Shown here: positions 44,178 to 53,288 of the stretch, piece after piece
Position numbering within the stretch: the stretch's first letter is position 1
Layout: each line of letters begins with the position of its first letter
DNA from: Cutibacterium sp.
GTDB lineage: Bacteria > Actinomycetota > Actinomycetes > Propionibacteriales > Propionibacteriaceae
Direction: 5' to 3'
Assembly: GCF_030525615.1 (NCBI RefSeq)
Contig: NZ_JAUNEJ010000004.1
Location: forward strand, 62,001-126,000
Length of the DNA: 64,000 bases
Position numbers and translations under genes: made by a program
The notes under the pieces: model-generated
The model's database searches: none
What the model was told of the DNA's origin: nothing
The model's input: the letters and a program-made list of their open reading frames with translations, nothing else

Positions 44178-45479
44178 ATGGATCGCAGAGGCTTTATCAT
44201 CGCGGGGGGGGGGGCTGTCTTTGCCGCCCTAGCTCTTGGCGGTTGTTCATCGTCGAGTAAGGATGAAGAATCGGGTGTTTCGCCGAGTATCGACTCCAAG
44301 ACGTCGGCCGAGTTGACTTTGGCATATTGGGATAAGAACCAGACGAAGACGATCGAGGAGAACCTCGCCTCCTTCGCCAAGAAATACCCGAATATCAAGG
44401 TCAAGACGAACCTGGCGGGATTCAATGACTTCTGGAAAAAGTTGCGTACCCAGGCCCAGGGTAACGAGCTTCCCGACGTGTTCTGGATGAACGGCCCCAA
44501 TATCCAGCTTTACGCCGCCAACGGTATGCTCGCGCCGATCGATAAAATTACCGATGCCGGCATCAAATGGTCGGACTACCCGAAGGCTCTCGTTGACCTT
44601 TATACCTATGAGGGAAAGCACTACGCCGTGCCGAAGGATTTCGATACCATCGGGGTCTTCTATAATAAGAAAATCTTCCAAGAAGCTGGAGTTGACGTCC
44701 CTACTGCCAACTGGACCTGGGACGATTTCCATGACAAGGCCAAGAAGATCTCCGATTGGGGTAAATCCAAGGGTATTTACGGGTGTGCGACCACCATTAA
44801 CGGCGATGGCCAGGGCACCTACTACAACACTATCATTCAGGCCGGCGGCTACATCATTAAGGACGACAAGTCCGGATTTGACAATCCTAAGAGCATTGAA
44901 GGACTGCAATGCTGGGCCGACTGGGTCAAGGACGGATCGGTTGCTTCCCCGAAGATCGTCACTGATACCAAACCTGCGCAGATGTTTAAGAGTGGCAAGT
45001 CTGCCATGTTCTGGACGGGTGACTGGACGGCCTCTGAACTCGCCCTGGAATTCAAGGGGCATGAGGATGACTACGACGTTATTGATCTGCCGCAGAAGGA
45101 AAAGAGGGCCACTGTCATTCACGGCATCGGATGGGCTGCTTCTGCCAAGAGTAAGAACAAAGCAGCAGCTCTGGCGCTCATCGCTCATATGTCTGGCAAG
45201 GAGAGCCAGGAGGTTGAGGCGAAGAACGGCACCGCCATCCCAGCTTTCAATGGGACCCAAGACGCGTGGGTCAAGAGTTTCCCGAAGTGGAACTGCAAGA
45301 TGTTTGTCGACGCCGCAACGAGTTATGCCTCGACCTACCCGGTGAGTCGTAATACCGATGCCTGGGCTCTCCGCGAAGTTGACTTCCTCAATCCGGCTTT
45401 CGCCGGCGAGGTACCGGTTCCGGAGGCGGCTAAGAAGCTGGCTGCGTTCATGAATGACGCCCTGAGCAAGGAGAAGTGA
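44178..45479 (+). CDS. Sugar ABC transporter substrate-binding lipoprotein with G-tract
   Basis: 433 residues. Signal peptide and lipobox (FAALALGGCSSSS) followed by an extracellular sugar-binding fold: LTLAYWDKNQTKTIEENLAS, LPDVFWMNGPNIQLYAANGM, DTIGVFYNKKIFQEAGVDVP and MFWTGDWTASELALE, the pattern of family 1 solute-binding proteins for oligosaccharides. Codons 9-13 carry an 11-G run; in this sequence the frame is open. ATG 44178 with GAGAGG upstream. It starts 25 bases after the ROK-oxidoreductase stop and its stop touches the first permease, so one operon is likely. Confidence 0.9.
   Translation: MDRRGFIIAGGGAVFAALALGGCSSSSKDEESGVSPSIDSKTSAELTLAYWDKNQTKTIEENLASFAKKYPNIKVKTNLAGFNDFWKKLRTQAQGNELPDVFWMNGPNIQLYAANGMLAPIDKITDAGIKWSDYPKALVDLYTYEGKHYAVPKDFDTIGVFYNKKIFQEAGVDVPTANWTWDDFHDKAKKISDWGKSKGIYGCATTINGDGQGTYYNTIIQAGGYIIKDDKSGFDNPKSIEGLQCWADWVKDGSVASPKIVTDTKPAQMFKSGKSAMFWTGDWTASELALEFKGHEDDYDVIDLPQKEKRATVIHGIGWAASAKSKNKAAALALIAHMSGKESQEVEAKNGTAIPAFNGTQDAWVKSFPKWNCKMFVDAATSYASTYPVSRNTDAWALREVDFLNPAFAGEVPVPEAAKKLAAFMNDALSKEK
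44204..44214 (+). repeat. 11-base poly-G tract within the binding-protein gene
   Basis: An uninterrupted run of 11 G in codons 9-13, inside the signal peptide-coding region. A change of one or two G would shift the frame and stop translation early. Such tracts are common slipped-strand switches in bacterial surface genes. Confidence 0.9.
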
Positions 45480-46438
45480 TGACACGGCCCGATGGGCGAG
45501 GTGGTGACGCGGTCGCCTCGCTATCCGGGTCGGGATCCCACCGGCCCGGACGACGAAACCCAACGAGCGTTGGAGCGTGGCCCATCCTCTTCATTGGTCC
45601 GCTCATGATCGGTATCGCGGTCTTCTACTACTGGCCAATTGTCAAGAACATCGTCACGTCGGTGCAGCAGACCAATGCCTTCGGGGGAAATCCCGAGTTC
45701 GTAGGCATACAGAACTACAGGGACTTGTTCTCAAGCCCGGATCTGGGTTCGGCGATGCTCAACACTGTGCTGTACACAGTTATCGTCTTGCTTGGTATTC
45801 CACTGTCGGTCATCATTGCGTCGATGGTTGAATTGCCAGGCTTGAAGTTAAAAGGGTTGTATCGCGCTGTGTATTTTATGCCGTACCTGGCTATGCCGAT
45901 GGCTGTCGCTCAGGTCTGGAAGATTGTCTATAATGGTCAATTCGGCCTCCTCAATCAGATCCTCCGTAGTCTTGGTGTGAGTGATCCTCCCTATTGGCTC
46001 ATCACACCAGGATGGGCGCTGTTCGCGGTTGCGCTGTTCGGACTGTGGTCGTCTATTGGTTTCAATGTCATCATTTTGTCGGCGGGCCTGAAGTCGATTC
46101 CTCGAGAGCTGTACGAAGCCGCATCCATTGATGGCGCTTCGAGGTGGCGTCAGTTTCGCTCGGTTACGGTTCCGCTGCTGACTCCATCAATCTTTTTCTT
46201 AACGATCATGACGACGATCAGTGGATTCCAGCTTTTCGATGCTTTGTATGCCATGATTGACACCGGAAATCCGGTCGAGCCCAGAACGAGGTCCTTGGTC
46301 TCCCTTTTTTATCGGGAGGCATTCGTCAACAACAACCAAGGGGTGGGGGCAGCGATCGCCATCGTCATCTTCCTCCTGGTTGCCGTTGTTACCTTCATTC
46401 AGTTTCTGGGGCAGAAGAAGTGGGTCAACTATGTCTGA
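45479..46438 (+). CDS. Sugar ABC transporter permease (MalF-like)
   Basis: First membrane component of the importer. About 319 residues. Six helices are visible (PILFIGPLMIGIAVFYYWPI and others). The EAA loop appears as IPRELYEAASIDGASRWRQF followed by RSVTVPLLTPSIFF. A Gly/Asp/Arg-rich cytoplasmic N-terminus of ~35 residues precedes helix 1. The start overlaps the binding protein stop by one base, with AAGGAG 5 bases upstream. The stop overlaps the next permease by 8 bases. Confidence 0.9.
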   Translation: MTRPDGRGGDAVASLSGSGSHRPGRRNPTSVGAWPILFIGPLMIGIAVFYYWPIVKNIVTSVQQTNAFGGNPEFVGIQNYRDLFSSPDLGSAMLNTVLYTVIVLLGIPLSVIIASMVELPGLKLKGLYRAVYFMPYLAMPMAVAQVWKIVYNGQFGLLNQILRSLGVSDPPYWLITPGWALFAVALFGLWSSIGFNVIILSAGLKSIPRELYEAASIDGASRWRQFRSVTVPLLTPSIFFLTIMTTISGFQLFDALYAMIDTGNPVEPRTRSLVSLFYREAFVNNNQGVGAAIAIVIFLLVAVVTFIQFLGQKKWVNYV

Positions 46439-47324
46439 GATTGCGCCGACCGGTGAGGTCTTGAGTCAGCAGGAGGTGGACCACCTCGTCAAAAAGGGTG
46501 ACCGGAACTCCCAGAAGGGCCTCGTCGGTATACATGCGTTGCTGCTTATTGGCGGTGTGTTTATGGTCTTCCCGTTCGTCTATCAGGTTCTTATGTCCTT
46601 GTCGACGAACGCCGAGATTCAGGCCGTTCCGCCCAAGCTCATCCCGAATGAGTGGCAGTTCAAGAACTATGCCGAGGTTTTCACTAGGTTGCCATTTCTC
46701 AAGCAGTTCGGCGTTTCTTTGACGATCACCGTGTTGCGTACTGTTGCACAGTTGCTCTTGTGTGCGATGGGTGGATATGCCTTCGCTCGCATGAAGTTTG
46801 GGGGCAAGTCCATCCTCTTTGGGCTTGTACTGGCCATTCTCATGGTGCCCGGACAGTCATATCTCATCGGTCAATACCAGATCATTCGTGACCTTGGCCT
46901 ACTCGAGACCCCATGGGGCATTGTGTTGCCAGGCTTTTTCTCTGCTTTCGGTGTCTTTCTAATGCGGCAATCGTTCATGAGCTTGCCGGTGGAACTGGAG
47001 GAAGCAGCGCGTCTCGATGGTTGTAATCCTTGGCAGACCTTCTGGCGCGTCATGGTCCCCATCGTCAAACCGGGCTTGTTCGCCGTCATGATTACGACGG
47101 TACTGTGGTCCTGGAATGATCTGTTATGGCCACTCATCGTGACCACTCGGGAGGAGTCGATGCCGTTGAGCGTGGGTATCGCCACTCTGGCGGGACAGCA
47201 TTCCAGCGAGTTTGCCCTCATGATGGCCGCCTCCGTGATGGCGATGGCACCGATCTTCCTGTTGTTCTTTTCAATGCAAAAGAGGGTTATTGAAGGACTA
47301 GCCAGCTCAGGGTTGAAAGGCTGA
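46431..47324 (+). CDS. Sugar ABC transporter permease (MalG-like)
   Basis: Second membrane component, about 297 residues. VFMVFPFVYQVLMSLSTNAE near the N-terminus is typical of MalG-type permeases. The EAA loop is LPVELEEAARLDGCNPWQTF followed by WRVMVPIVKPGL. Helices include LVLAILMVPGQSYLIGQYQI. Overlaps the first permease by 8 bases. No ATPase follows; the MsmX-like ATPase at 38844-39944 may energise it. tdh begins about 100 bases later. Confidence 0.9.
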   Translation: MSEIAPTGEVLSQQEVDHLVKKGDRNSQKGLVGIHALLLIGGVFMVFPFVYQVLMSLSTNAEIQAVPPKLIPNEWQFKNYAEVFTRLPFLKQFGVSLTITVLRTVAQLLLCAMGGYAFARMKFGGKSILFGLVLAILMVPGQSYLIGQYQIIRDLGLLETPWGIVLPGFFSAFGVFLMRQSFMSLPVELEEAARLDGCNPWQTFWRVMVPIVKPGLFAVMITTVLWSWNDLLWPLIVTTREESMPLSVGIATLAGQHSSEFALMMAASVMAMAPIFLLFFSMQKRVIEGLASSGLKG

Positions 47325-47427
47325 ACACATAGTTGCCTACCGGCGTGCAGGCCTGTCCGGGTAGTGGCAGAGTTGTGTCATCACAACGATGTGGTTGAGG
47401 GGCTATGCCCTCGGAAAGGTAGGGGCC

Positions 47428-48465
47428 ATGAAGGCGTTGGTGAAGACCCGGCCGGAGCCGGGACTTGAACTCATTGATATTCCTGACCCGACTCCGGGGC
47501 CGAACGATGTCGTCGTCAAGGTGTTGCGCAGTGGGATCTGCGGCACGGACGTCCATATTGACAAATGGGACGGTTGGGCCTCCAAGACGGTGCGCACCCC
47601 GCTCGTTCTGGGCCACGAGTTCTGCGGCGAGATTGTCGAACTCGGCTCTGAGGTCAATGACCTGGAAGTCGGTCAATTCGTCTCTGGCGAGGGCCATTAC
47701 GTCTGTGGTCGCTGTAGGGCGTGTTTGGCGGGCAAACGGCACCTGTGTCGCAACACCCAGGGCATCGGATACGCCGTGGATGGGGCCTACTGTCAGTATT
47801 TCGTCATGCCAGCCAGCAATGTTTGGGTCCACTACATCCCGGACCTTGACCCAGACGTCGCGGCGATCTTCGATCCCTTCGGCAATGCCGTTCATACGGC
47901 TTTGCAATTTCCTTGCCTGGCCGAAGACGTCCTCGTCTCAGGAGCTGGTCCCATCGGAATCCTGGCTGCCCTCGTCGCTCAGTTCCAAGGGGCGCGCAAT
48001 GTCGTCGTTACTGACCTATCTGACGAGAGGCTCGAACTAGCTCACAAGCTCGGTTTGAAGAACACCGTCAATGTCTCCCGAGAGGGCTTGGAGACGGTGT
48101 GGGACCGCTTTGACATGAAGGAGGGGTTCGACATTGGTCTGGAGATGTCTGGATCGGGTGCCGCCCTGACTTCGATGATCGACAACATGACTCATGGCGG
48201 GCGTATCGCTCTGTTGGGAACTCCAAGCAAGGACATCACCCTTGACGTGTCCAAGGTTATTTTCAACATGCTTACGATCCAGGGAGTGACCGGTCGTCAG
48301 ATCTTCGAGACCTGGTACACCATGTCTTCCCTCATCCGTTCTGGCCTGGACATTTCTGGGGTCATAACCGACAGATTCCCCATCACGGAATTCCGCGAGG
48401 CATTCAACGTTGCCGAATCGGGCCATGGCGGCAAGGTCGTCATGAACTGGGAATACCTTGACTGA
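47428..48465 (+). CDS. tdh: L-threonine 3-dehydrogenase
   Basis: Oxidises threonine to 2-amino-3-ketobutyrate with NAD. 345 residues. Catalytic zinc residues are in SGICGTDVHIDKWDGW and VLGHEFCGEIV; structural zinc Cys residues in YVCGRCRACLAGKRHLC. The Rossmann motif is GAGPIGILAALVAQ. The pairing with kbl (25-base gap) makes threonine dehydrogenase more likely than other zinc alcohol dehydrogenases. ATG 47428 is preceded by AAAGGTAGGG. Confidence 0.94.
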   Translation: MKALVKTRPEPGLELIDIPDPTPGPNDVVVKVLRSGICGTDVHIDKWDGWASKTVRTPLVLGHEFCGEIVELGSEVNDLEVGQFVSGEGHYVCGRCRACLAGKRHLCRNTQGIGYAVDGAYCQYFVMPASNVWVHYIPDLDPDVAAIFDPFGNAVHTALQFPCLAEDVLVSGAGPIGILAALVAQFQGARNVVVTDLSDERLELAHKLGLKNTVNVSREGLETVWDRFDMKEGFDIGLEMSGSGAALTSMIDNMTHGGRIALLGTPSKDITLDVSKVIFNMLTIQGVTGRQIFETWYTMSSLIRSGLDISGVITDRFPITEFREAFNVAESGHGGKVVMNWEYLD

Positions 48466-48489
48466 CGAGTTGTAGGAAGGACAATCACC

Positions 48490-49692
48490 ATGTACGGATC
48501 CATGAAAGACGAACTGAGCGGCAAGATCGCGGCCCTCAAGGAGGAGGGACTGTATAAGGCCGAGGCTCCATTGACCAGCCCTCAGTCAGGTGAGATCACC
48601 GTCGATGACGGACGCGAAGTCATTAACTTGTGCGCCAACAACTACCTTGGTTTGGCCGACTCCCCGGTGCTCATCGACGCGGCCAAGAAAGCACTCGACG
48701 AGTGGGGCTTCGGAATGGCCTCGGTGCGATTCATCTGTGGCACCCAGACCCTGCACCAGAAGTTGGAGCGGGCCATTACCGAGTTCTTGCACCCAGACGA
48801 CCCTGAGAACTGGGACACCATTTTGTATTCGTCGTGTTTCGACGCCAACGGGGGCCTTTTTGAGGTGCTGCTGGGTCCTGACGACGCCATTATTTCCGAC
48901 GAACTCAACCATGCCTCGATCATTGACGGGGTGCGGCTGTGTAAGGCGCAGCGCTTCCGCTATCGCAACCAGGACATGGCTGATTTGGAAGCTCAGCTCA
49001 AGGATGCCCAGGCTAAGGGCTGCAAGCACATGATTATTGCCACCGATGGCGTTTTCTCCATGGATGGGTTCGTCGCTCCACTGCCACAGATCTGCGATCT
49101 TGCCGAGAAATATGGCGCGATGGTCATGGTGGACGACTCCCACGCCGTCGGGTTCGTGGGCAAGACCGGTGCTGGTACGCCGGAGCGTTGGGGAGTGCGC
49201 GAGCGCGTCGATGTTCTCACCGGCACCCTCGGCAAAGCGCTGGGTGGAGCGTCAGGTGGCTACACCTGTTCCCATCGCGAGGTTGTCGAGATGTTGCGTC
49301 AGAACTCGCGTCCGTACCTGTTTTCGAACTCGCTGGCACCGTCAATCGCCGGTGCTGCCCTGGCGACTCTTGAGCTTCTCAAGTCGAGTTCGGACCTGTT
49401 GGACCGGCTGCGGGACAACACCGCCTACTTCCGTGCTGAGATGACCAAGCGCGGATTCGATATTCCGGAGTCCGATCATCCGATCTGCCCGGTCATGATC
49501 GGAGACGCTGTGAAGGCTGCGAGGATGGCCGATGTCATGCTTGCCAAAGGTATCTACGTCCGCGCCTTCAGCTACCCGGTGGTGCCGCGAGGCAAGGCGC
49601 GTATCCGTACTCAGATGTCTGCCGGCCTAACTCGTGAGCAACTCGACAAGGCCATCAAGGCCTTCGAGGAGGCACGCGAGGAGATCGGGTGA
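48490..49692 (+). CDS. kbl: 2-amino-3-ketobutyrate coenzyme A ligase (glycine C-acetyltransferase)
   Basis: Splits 2-amino-3-ketobutyrate with CoA to glycine and acetyl-CoA, completing the threonine degradation pathway with Tdh. 400 residues. The PLP lysine is in [58 protein letters not shown] and [13 protein letters not shown] match the alpha-oxoamine synthase family. GAAGGA ribosome site; strong terminator after the stop. Confidence 0.96.
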   Translation: MYGSMKDELSGKIAALKEEGLYKAEAPLTSPQSGEITVDDGREVINLCANNYLGLADSPVLIDAAKKALDEWGFGMASVRFICGTQTLHQKLERAITEFLHPDDPENWDTILYSSCFDANGGLFEVLLGPDDAIISDELNHASIIDGVRLCKAQRFRYRNQDMADLEAQLKDAQAKGCKHMIIATDGVFSMDGFVAPLPQICDLAEKYGAMVMVDDSHAVGFVGKTGAGTPERWGVRERVDVLTGTLGKALGGASGGYTCSHREVVEMLRQNSRPYLFSNSLAPSIAGAALATLELLKSSSDLLDRLRDNTAYFRAEMTKRGFDIPESDHPICPVMIGDAVKAARMADVMLAKGIYVRAFSYPVVPRGKARIRTQMSAGLTREQLDKAIKAFEEAREEIG

Positions 49693-49705
49693 TGTTGTAG
49701 CTGTG

Positions 49706-49733
49706 GAGGGGCTGGCGATGAGGTCAGCCCCTC
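49706..49733 (+). terminator. Strong terminator after tdh-kbl
   Basis: GAGGGGCTG pairs perfectly with CAGCCCCTC around a 10-base loop and is followed by TTTTT, 13 bases after the kbl stop. Confidence 0.9.
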
Positions 49734-49854
49734 TTTTTCGTGAATCCGGTTGACCAGTCGCGGCTTCTCGTGGGCGAGGACAAGGGTGAAGTGTCCGCTT
49801 CTTGGCAGATAACCAGGCACCGGACTGTCAGTTGTTCTCGGTATTCTCGACGAC

Positions 49855-50655
49855 GTGCAGGACGAGACAAGTACCGCAGCTGCGGGTGAGAAGGATTCTT
49901 TCGCCGTTGCCGCGACCGCTCTTGCCGTGGCTGAGGATGAATTAGAAAGGTCTGCTGCCCGCGACGATTCTCCCGAAGAGGAGGAGTGGTGGAAGGCAGA
50001 GGGAATGCCGTGGAACCACAAACCTGGCCGCTCCGACTACTGGTGCATGGGTTGGATTGGTTTCCTCGGTATCTTCTCGTTGGCCATGCTCCCGCTTCGA
50101 GGCTGGTTGCTGGGGCTTGATCCGCCGATTCTCATGGGACTCACCGGGTCTCGTACCGGCACGGCGGCGACTGGAGCTTTGGCGTCGGTCGGACAGGCCC
50201 CACACTGGGTGTGGTGGCTGCTGCTCGGTTCGATCATGTCGATCAAGCTCGATTGGGTGTACTGGTGGGCCGGCAAGTTGTGGGGCCGCGGCATGATCGA
50301 GGTTTGGGCGGGACGATCCGAGCGGGCTCGTCGTCGCTACGACCAGGCGGAGAGATGGGCTGGCAAGCTTGGCTGGCTGGGAGTTCTCGTCGCCTATGTG
50401 CCGATTCCACTGCCGATCATGCCGGTCGTCTTCGTCATGGCTGGAGCCTCCGCGATGAAGGTAAAGTGGTTCATCGCGCTGGACTTTATTGCCGCGACGG
50501 TCTGGAATCTCGGCTATTTTGCGCTGGGATGGGGAGTGGGAGATCCCATCGTCGATGCCCTGAACTACTACGCCAAAATTGCCAACTGGGTGGCTATAGC
50601 CCTGCTCGTTGTCATTCTTGTACCGATCTTTTTCAAGTCTAAGAAGAAGGCGTGA
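49855..50655 (+). CDS. DedA-like membrane protein
   Basis: 266 residues. The first ~50 are acidic and probably cytoplasmic. About five hydrophobic segments follow, including FLGIFSLAMLPLRGWLLG, VWWLLLGSIMSIKLDWVYWW and the C-terminal WVAIALLVVILVPIFF ending in KSKKKA. The segment VAYVPIPLPIMPVVFVMAGA resembles the reentrant motif of DedA/SNARE-associated proteins. GTG start with only a weak ribosome site. Members of this family have been linked to lipid flipping and membrane integrity, but no such role can be shown here. Confidence 0.7.
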   Translation: MQDETSTAAAGEKDSFAVAATALAVAEDELERSAARDDSPEEEEWWKAEGMPWNHKPGRSDYWCMGWIGFLGIFSLAMLPLRGWLLGLDPPILMGLTGSRTGTAATGALASVGQAPHWVWWLLLGSIMSIKLDWVYWWAGKLWGRGMIEVWAGRSERARRRYDQAERWAGKLGWLGVLVAYVPIPLPIMPVVFVMAGASAMKVKWFIALDFIAATVWNLGYFALGWGVGDPIVDALNYYAKIANWVAIALLVVILVPIFFKSKKKA

Positions 50656-50712
50656 CTTCAGCCTCACACAGTGAATATCCGTGGGGATGTGAAGGTGGAG
50701 ATTGATCGGCGA

Positions 50713-51228
50713 TCAGCTGTTTTCGAGAGCCGTTCGATATTCCGCCTCAGCCTCGGCGCTGTAGGCGACGAGGTATATGGTCTCCACCGCCGTGTCGGTT
50801 TGCTGGCATGTTTCGACGGCAATTCGCGTGGCCTCGTCCATGGGGTAACCGTAAACGCCCGCCGAGATGGTCGGGAAAGCGATGGTTTTTGCGCCGACCT
50901 CGTCTGCCACCTGCAGCGATGTGCGGTAGCAGGAAGCGAGCTGGTCAGACTTGTCAATGGTTTTTGCCCATACCGGACCAACGGTGTGGATGACCCACTT
51001 GGCAGCCATATTCCCCGCAGTAGTAGCGACCGACTGGCCGGTGGGCAACCCGTCGGGCAGGCTGGTCTCGCGGAGTTTGCGACAAGCCGCTGAGAGTTGT
51101 GGCCCGGCAGCCCGGTGGATGGCCCCGTCGACCCCTCCGCCACCAGCCAGCTGACGATTCGCCGCATTGACAACGGCATCTACGTCAAGGGTGGTGATGT
51201 CGGTGCGAAGGATCGTGATCTTGGCCAT
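50713..51228 (-). CDS. Macro domain protein (O-acetyl-ADP-ribose deacetylase type)
   Basis: 171 residues. The ADP-ribose binding loops are VVNAANRQLAGGGGVDGAIH and TISAGVYGYPMDEATRIAVE, both diagnostic of MacroD-type hydrolases that remove ADP-ribose-linked groups. WVIHTVGPVW lies between them. ATG 51228 chosen; in-frame starts upstream lack support. Divergent from the deleted oxidoreductase gene at 51335. Confidence 0.93.
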   Translation of the reverse strand: MAKITILRTDITTLDVDAVVNAANRQLAGGGGVDGAIHRAAGPQLSAACRKLRETSLPDGLPTGQSVATTAGNMAAKWVIHTVGPVWAKTIDKSDQLASCYRTSLQVADEVGAKTIAFPTISAGVYGYPMDEATRIAVETCQQTDTAVETIYLVAYSAEAEAEYRTALENS

Positions 51229-51334
51229 GGCCCCATTGTGCATTGCGATCACCCTCCGCAAAATCCGCTGGTTCGCTGGCCGGAAACGCGCGAAGGTCGA
51301 TGTAGTGATCGGCGTCGAAAGAGGAGTACTACTT

Positions 51335-51766
51335 ATGAGCACGACGCGTCCGACCTCCACTCGCGCTGTCCATCTCGCCTCTCGCCCGCATGGTGCGCCC
51401 ACCGAGGACGATTTCTATCTCAAAGAGATCGGTCTTCCCGAACTGGCCGATGGCCAAATCCTGGACCGTGTTCTTGACGCTTCCGACGCGAGGGTCATAG
51501 ATACCGATATAGCTCCGGCTTCGGCGTATCTCAGTGTTTTGGATGGTATTGACGTCTACTACGACAATGTTGGAGCAGACCATCTGGAGGCTGCCATCAC
51601 CCACCTCAACATTGATGGTCGGAAGATGGCTCAATGGTTGGCGAACGACGAGATCCACTGGGACGAGACGTATCGGGATGGTCTGGACGCGGCACCCAAA
51701 GCGTTCATCGACATGCTCGATGGGGCCAACACCGGTCGGAGCTGGAGGCGACGTCCCCTATGCTAA
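51335..51766 (+). pseudogene. Internally deleted NADP-dependent oxidoreductase (leukotriene B4 dehydrogenase-like)
   Basis: The reading frame is open but contains only pieces of a ~340-residue medium-chain reductase. The start RAVHLASRPHGAPTEDDFYL and LPELADGQIL is intact. The middle has GIDVYYDNVGADHLEAAITH. The end DGLDAAPKAFIDMLDGANTG matches the family C-terminus, which normally continues to MLVKL. The nucleotide-binding and substrate regions are missing, so it cannot be a normal enzyme. Good GAGGAG ribosome site, so it may still be expressed. A tail of ~8 residues is novel. Confidence 0.72.
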
Positions 51767-52664
51767 ACAGATACTTTGTTGCGTCGAAAAAGGTGGACCA
51801 TGCTTTACCGTTAGCTAAACGGTAAGGTTCTTGTAATATATTTGATACAGCGTCGAAAAAACCTGCGCGTGGGTAATAAATACCGATTAATTCATGGAAT
51901 TCCTTGCTCAAACAGTCGCCACGTCTCCACTGGCCATTAAATGTTCGTCTCAGGTCTTCCCCTAGGAACATGACACAATCTTGGTCTGTGCATGAAGAGT
52001 GCTGGTTATGTGAGCGTAAAAAAAGATTCACAGTCGTTTAAAGACTCGCTAGACCATGGCGAAGAATCGTGGACGCCAGGTATTACCTGTCTATACTTCC
52101 GTGAATCGATAAATAGTCGAGCCTTATCGGCAAATAGTTCTACGTCTATCTTCTCGTTAGAAGCCATACTTTGCTTTCCACGCTTCAGTTTCGGCTTATC
52201 GGGATATTTACTGTTGTATAAATTGCGTAGAGCCTCACAAGCAGGCTTAGAAAGAAGTATTCTAACTGCTGCACCCCATGCGAAACGGGGTTGAATACTG
52301 ACGGCTTCTGGGGCGAGCAGAGCGTCATGAGTGTTGCGAGCTTGAACATGGTTAGGGTAGTTACCTCGAGGGGAACTTGGGCCGCTCGATTTTTGAAGAC
52401 AATTACAGGCTACCAGGGTTATTTAAGTTGGCCGACCTGGCAGACGACGTCACCTGGTTACTGCTGGAAGCCGAACCTCGTCTACGCCCTCGATTATGAC
52501 AAGCCGCCCTCCCGGATTCAGTTGCGCCAGGATTGCGCGGCGCAGGTGTACAAACATGGCGCAACTTCATGACAGGAAAAGCCCCGATCGCCACAGCGTC
52601 ACCCCGTACACCCTCTTTCGTGATGAGTCGCTTTGCTTCCCAGGGCGAATTCTCTCGTAGCTGC
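51767..52664. other. Gene-free, low-GC stretch
   Basis: About 900 bases. From 51830 to 52300 the DNA is visibly AT-rich, with no reading frame I can support. A frame near 52291-52572 and pieces such as LADLADDVTWLLLEAEPR (another frame) are present but match nothing I recognise. Probably remnant or imported DNA next to the deleted oxidoreductase. Confidence 0.45.
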
Positions 52665-53231
52665 TTATGGCTGCATTGGAGCTACATCACGCACGACGAC
52701 GCAGCCATTGGGCAATGTCATATCCCAGTCAAGGTCGCGGTAACTGCGACCGTCGAGAATCCCCAGCAGAACCCGCATGGTGTCACCGTGGGTGACGAGC
52801 ACGATTCCCAGTGGGTTATCAGCGCTTACGTCCGCTATCAGATCGCGGCACCGGTTAGCCACATCCGCGAGCGACTCCCCACCAGCCCATCGGACGTCTG
52901 CCGGGTGGACGCCTTCCGGCTGGGGAAGAGGTTCGAGGTCATTGGGGGTGTGCCCCTCCATCGACCCCAGTCCCTGCTCGCGTAGTCGTGGGTCTGTTGT
53001 CATCCGTACTCCCAGTTTCTTCGCGATGGGGCGAGCCGTCTGACGCGCCCGCTTCTGGTCTGAGGCGATGACCGGGGTGCCCGGGGCTACGAGATCAGCT
53101 ACTTCGCGGGCAGCTTGGCAGGCTTGACGACGGCCCAACATCGTCAACGGAACCCTCATGGTTTGGCCTTGGATACGTCCCTGGACATTCCACGTCGATT
53201 GCCCGTGCCTGACGATGACGATACGGATCAC
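52665..53231 (-). CDS. cobC: Histidine phosphatase, probable alpha-ribazole phosphatase (CobC-like)
   Basis: 188 residues of the phosphoglycerate-mutase-like family. The phospho-His motif is VIVRHGQSTWNVQGRIQGQ and the second His is in LVTHGDTMRVLL. In other bacteria CobC-type enzymes remove phosphate from alpha-ribazole phosphate in cobalamin assembly. The position, with CobD/CobQ divergently next to it, suggests this role; by sequence alone it could be another broad-specificity phosphatase. Divergent from cobD with about 57 bases between starts. Confidence 0.72.
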   Translation of the reverse strand: MIRIVIVRHGQSTWNVQGRIQGQTMRVPLTMLGRRQACQAAREVADLVAPGTPVIASDQKRARQTARPIAKKLGVRMTTDPRLREQGLGSMEGHTPNDLEPLPQPEGVHPADVRWAGGESLADVANRCRDLIADVSADNPLGIVLVTHGDTMRVLLGILDGRSYRDLDWDMTLPNGCVVVRDVAPMQP

Positions 53232-53288
53232 CTGCCAGACATTACCGACGACGGCTCACCAAGATGTCGGCTCGGTAGGGTGTCAGAT

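Noticed and set aside
44247..45563. Minus-strand open frame of 438 codons
   Set aside because: Antisense to the sugar-binding lipoprotein; shadow of its codon bias.
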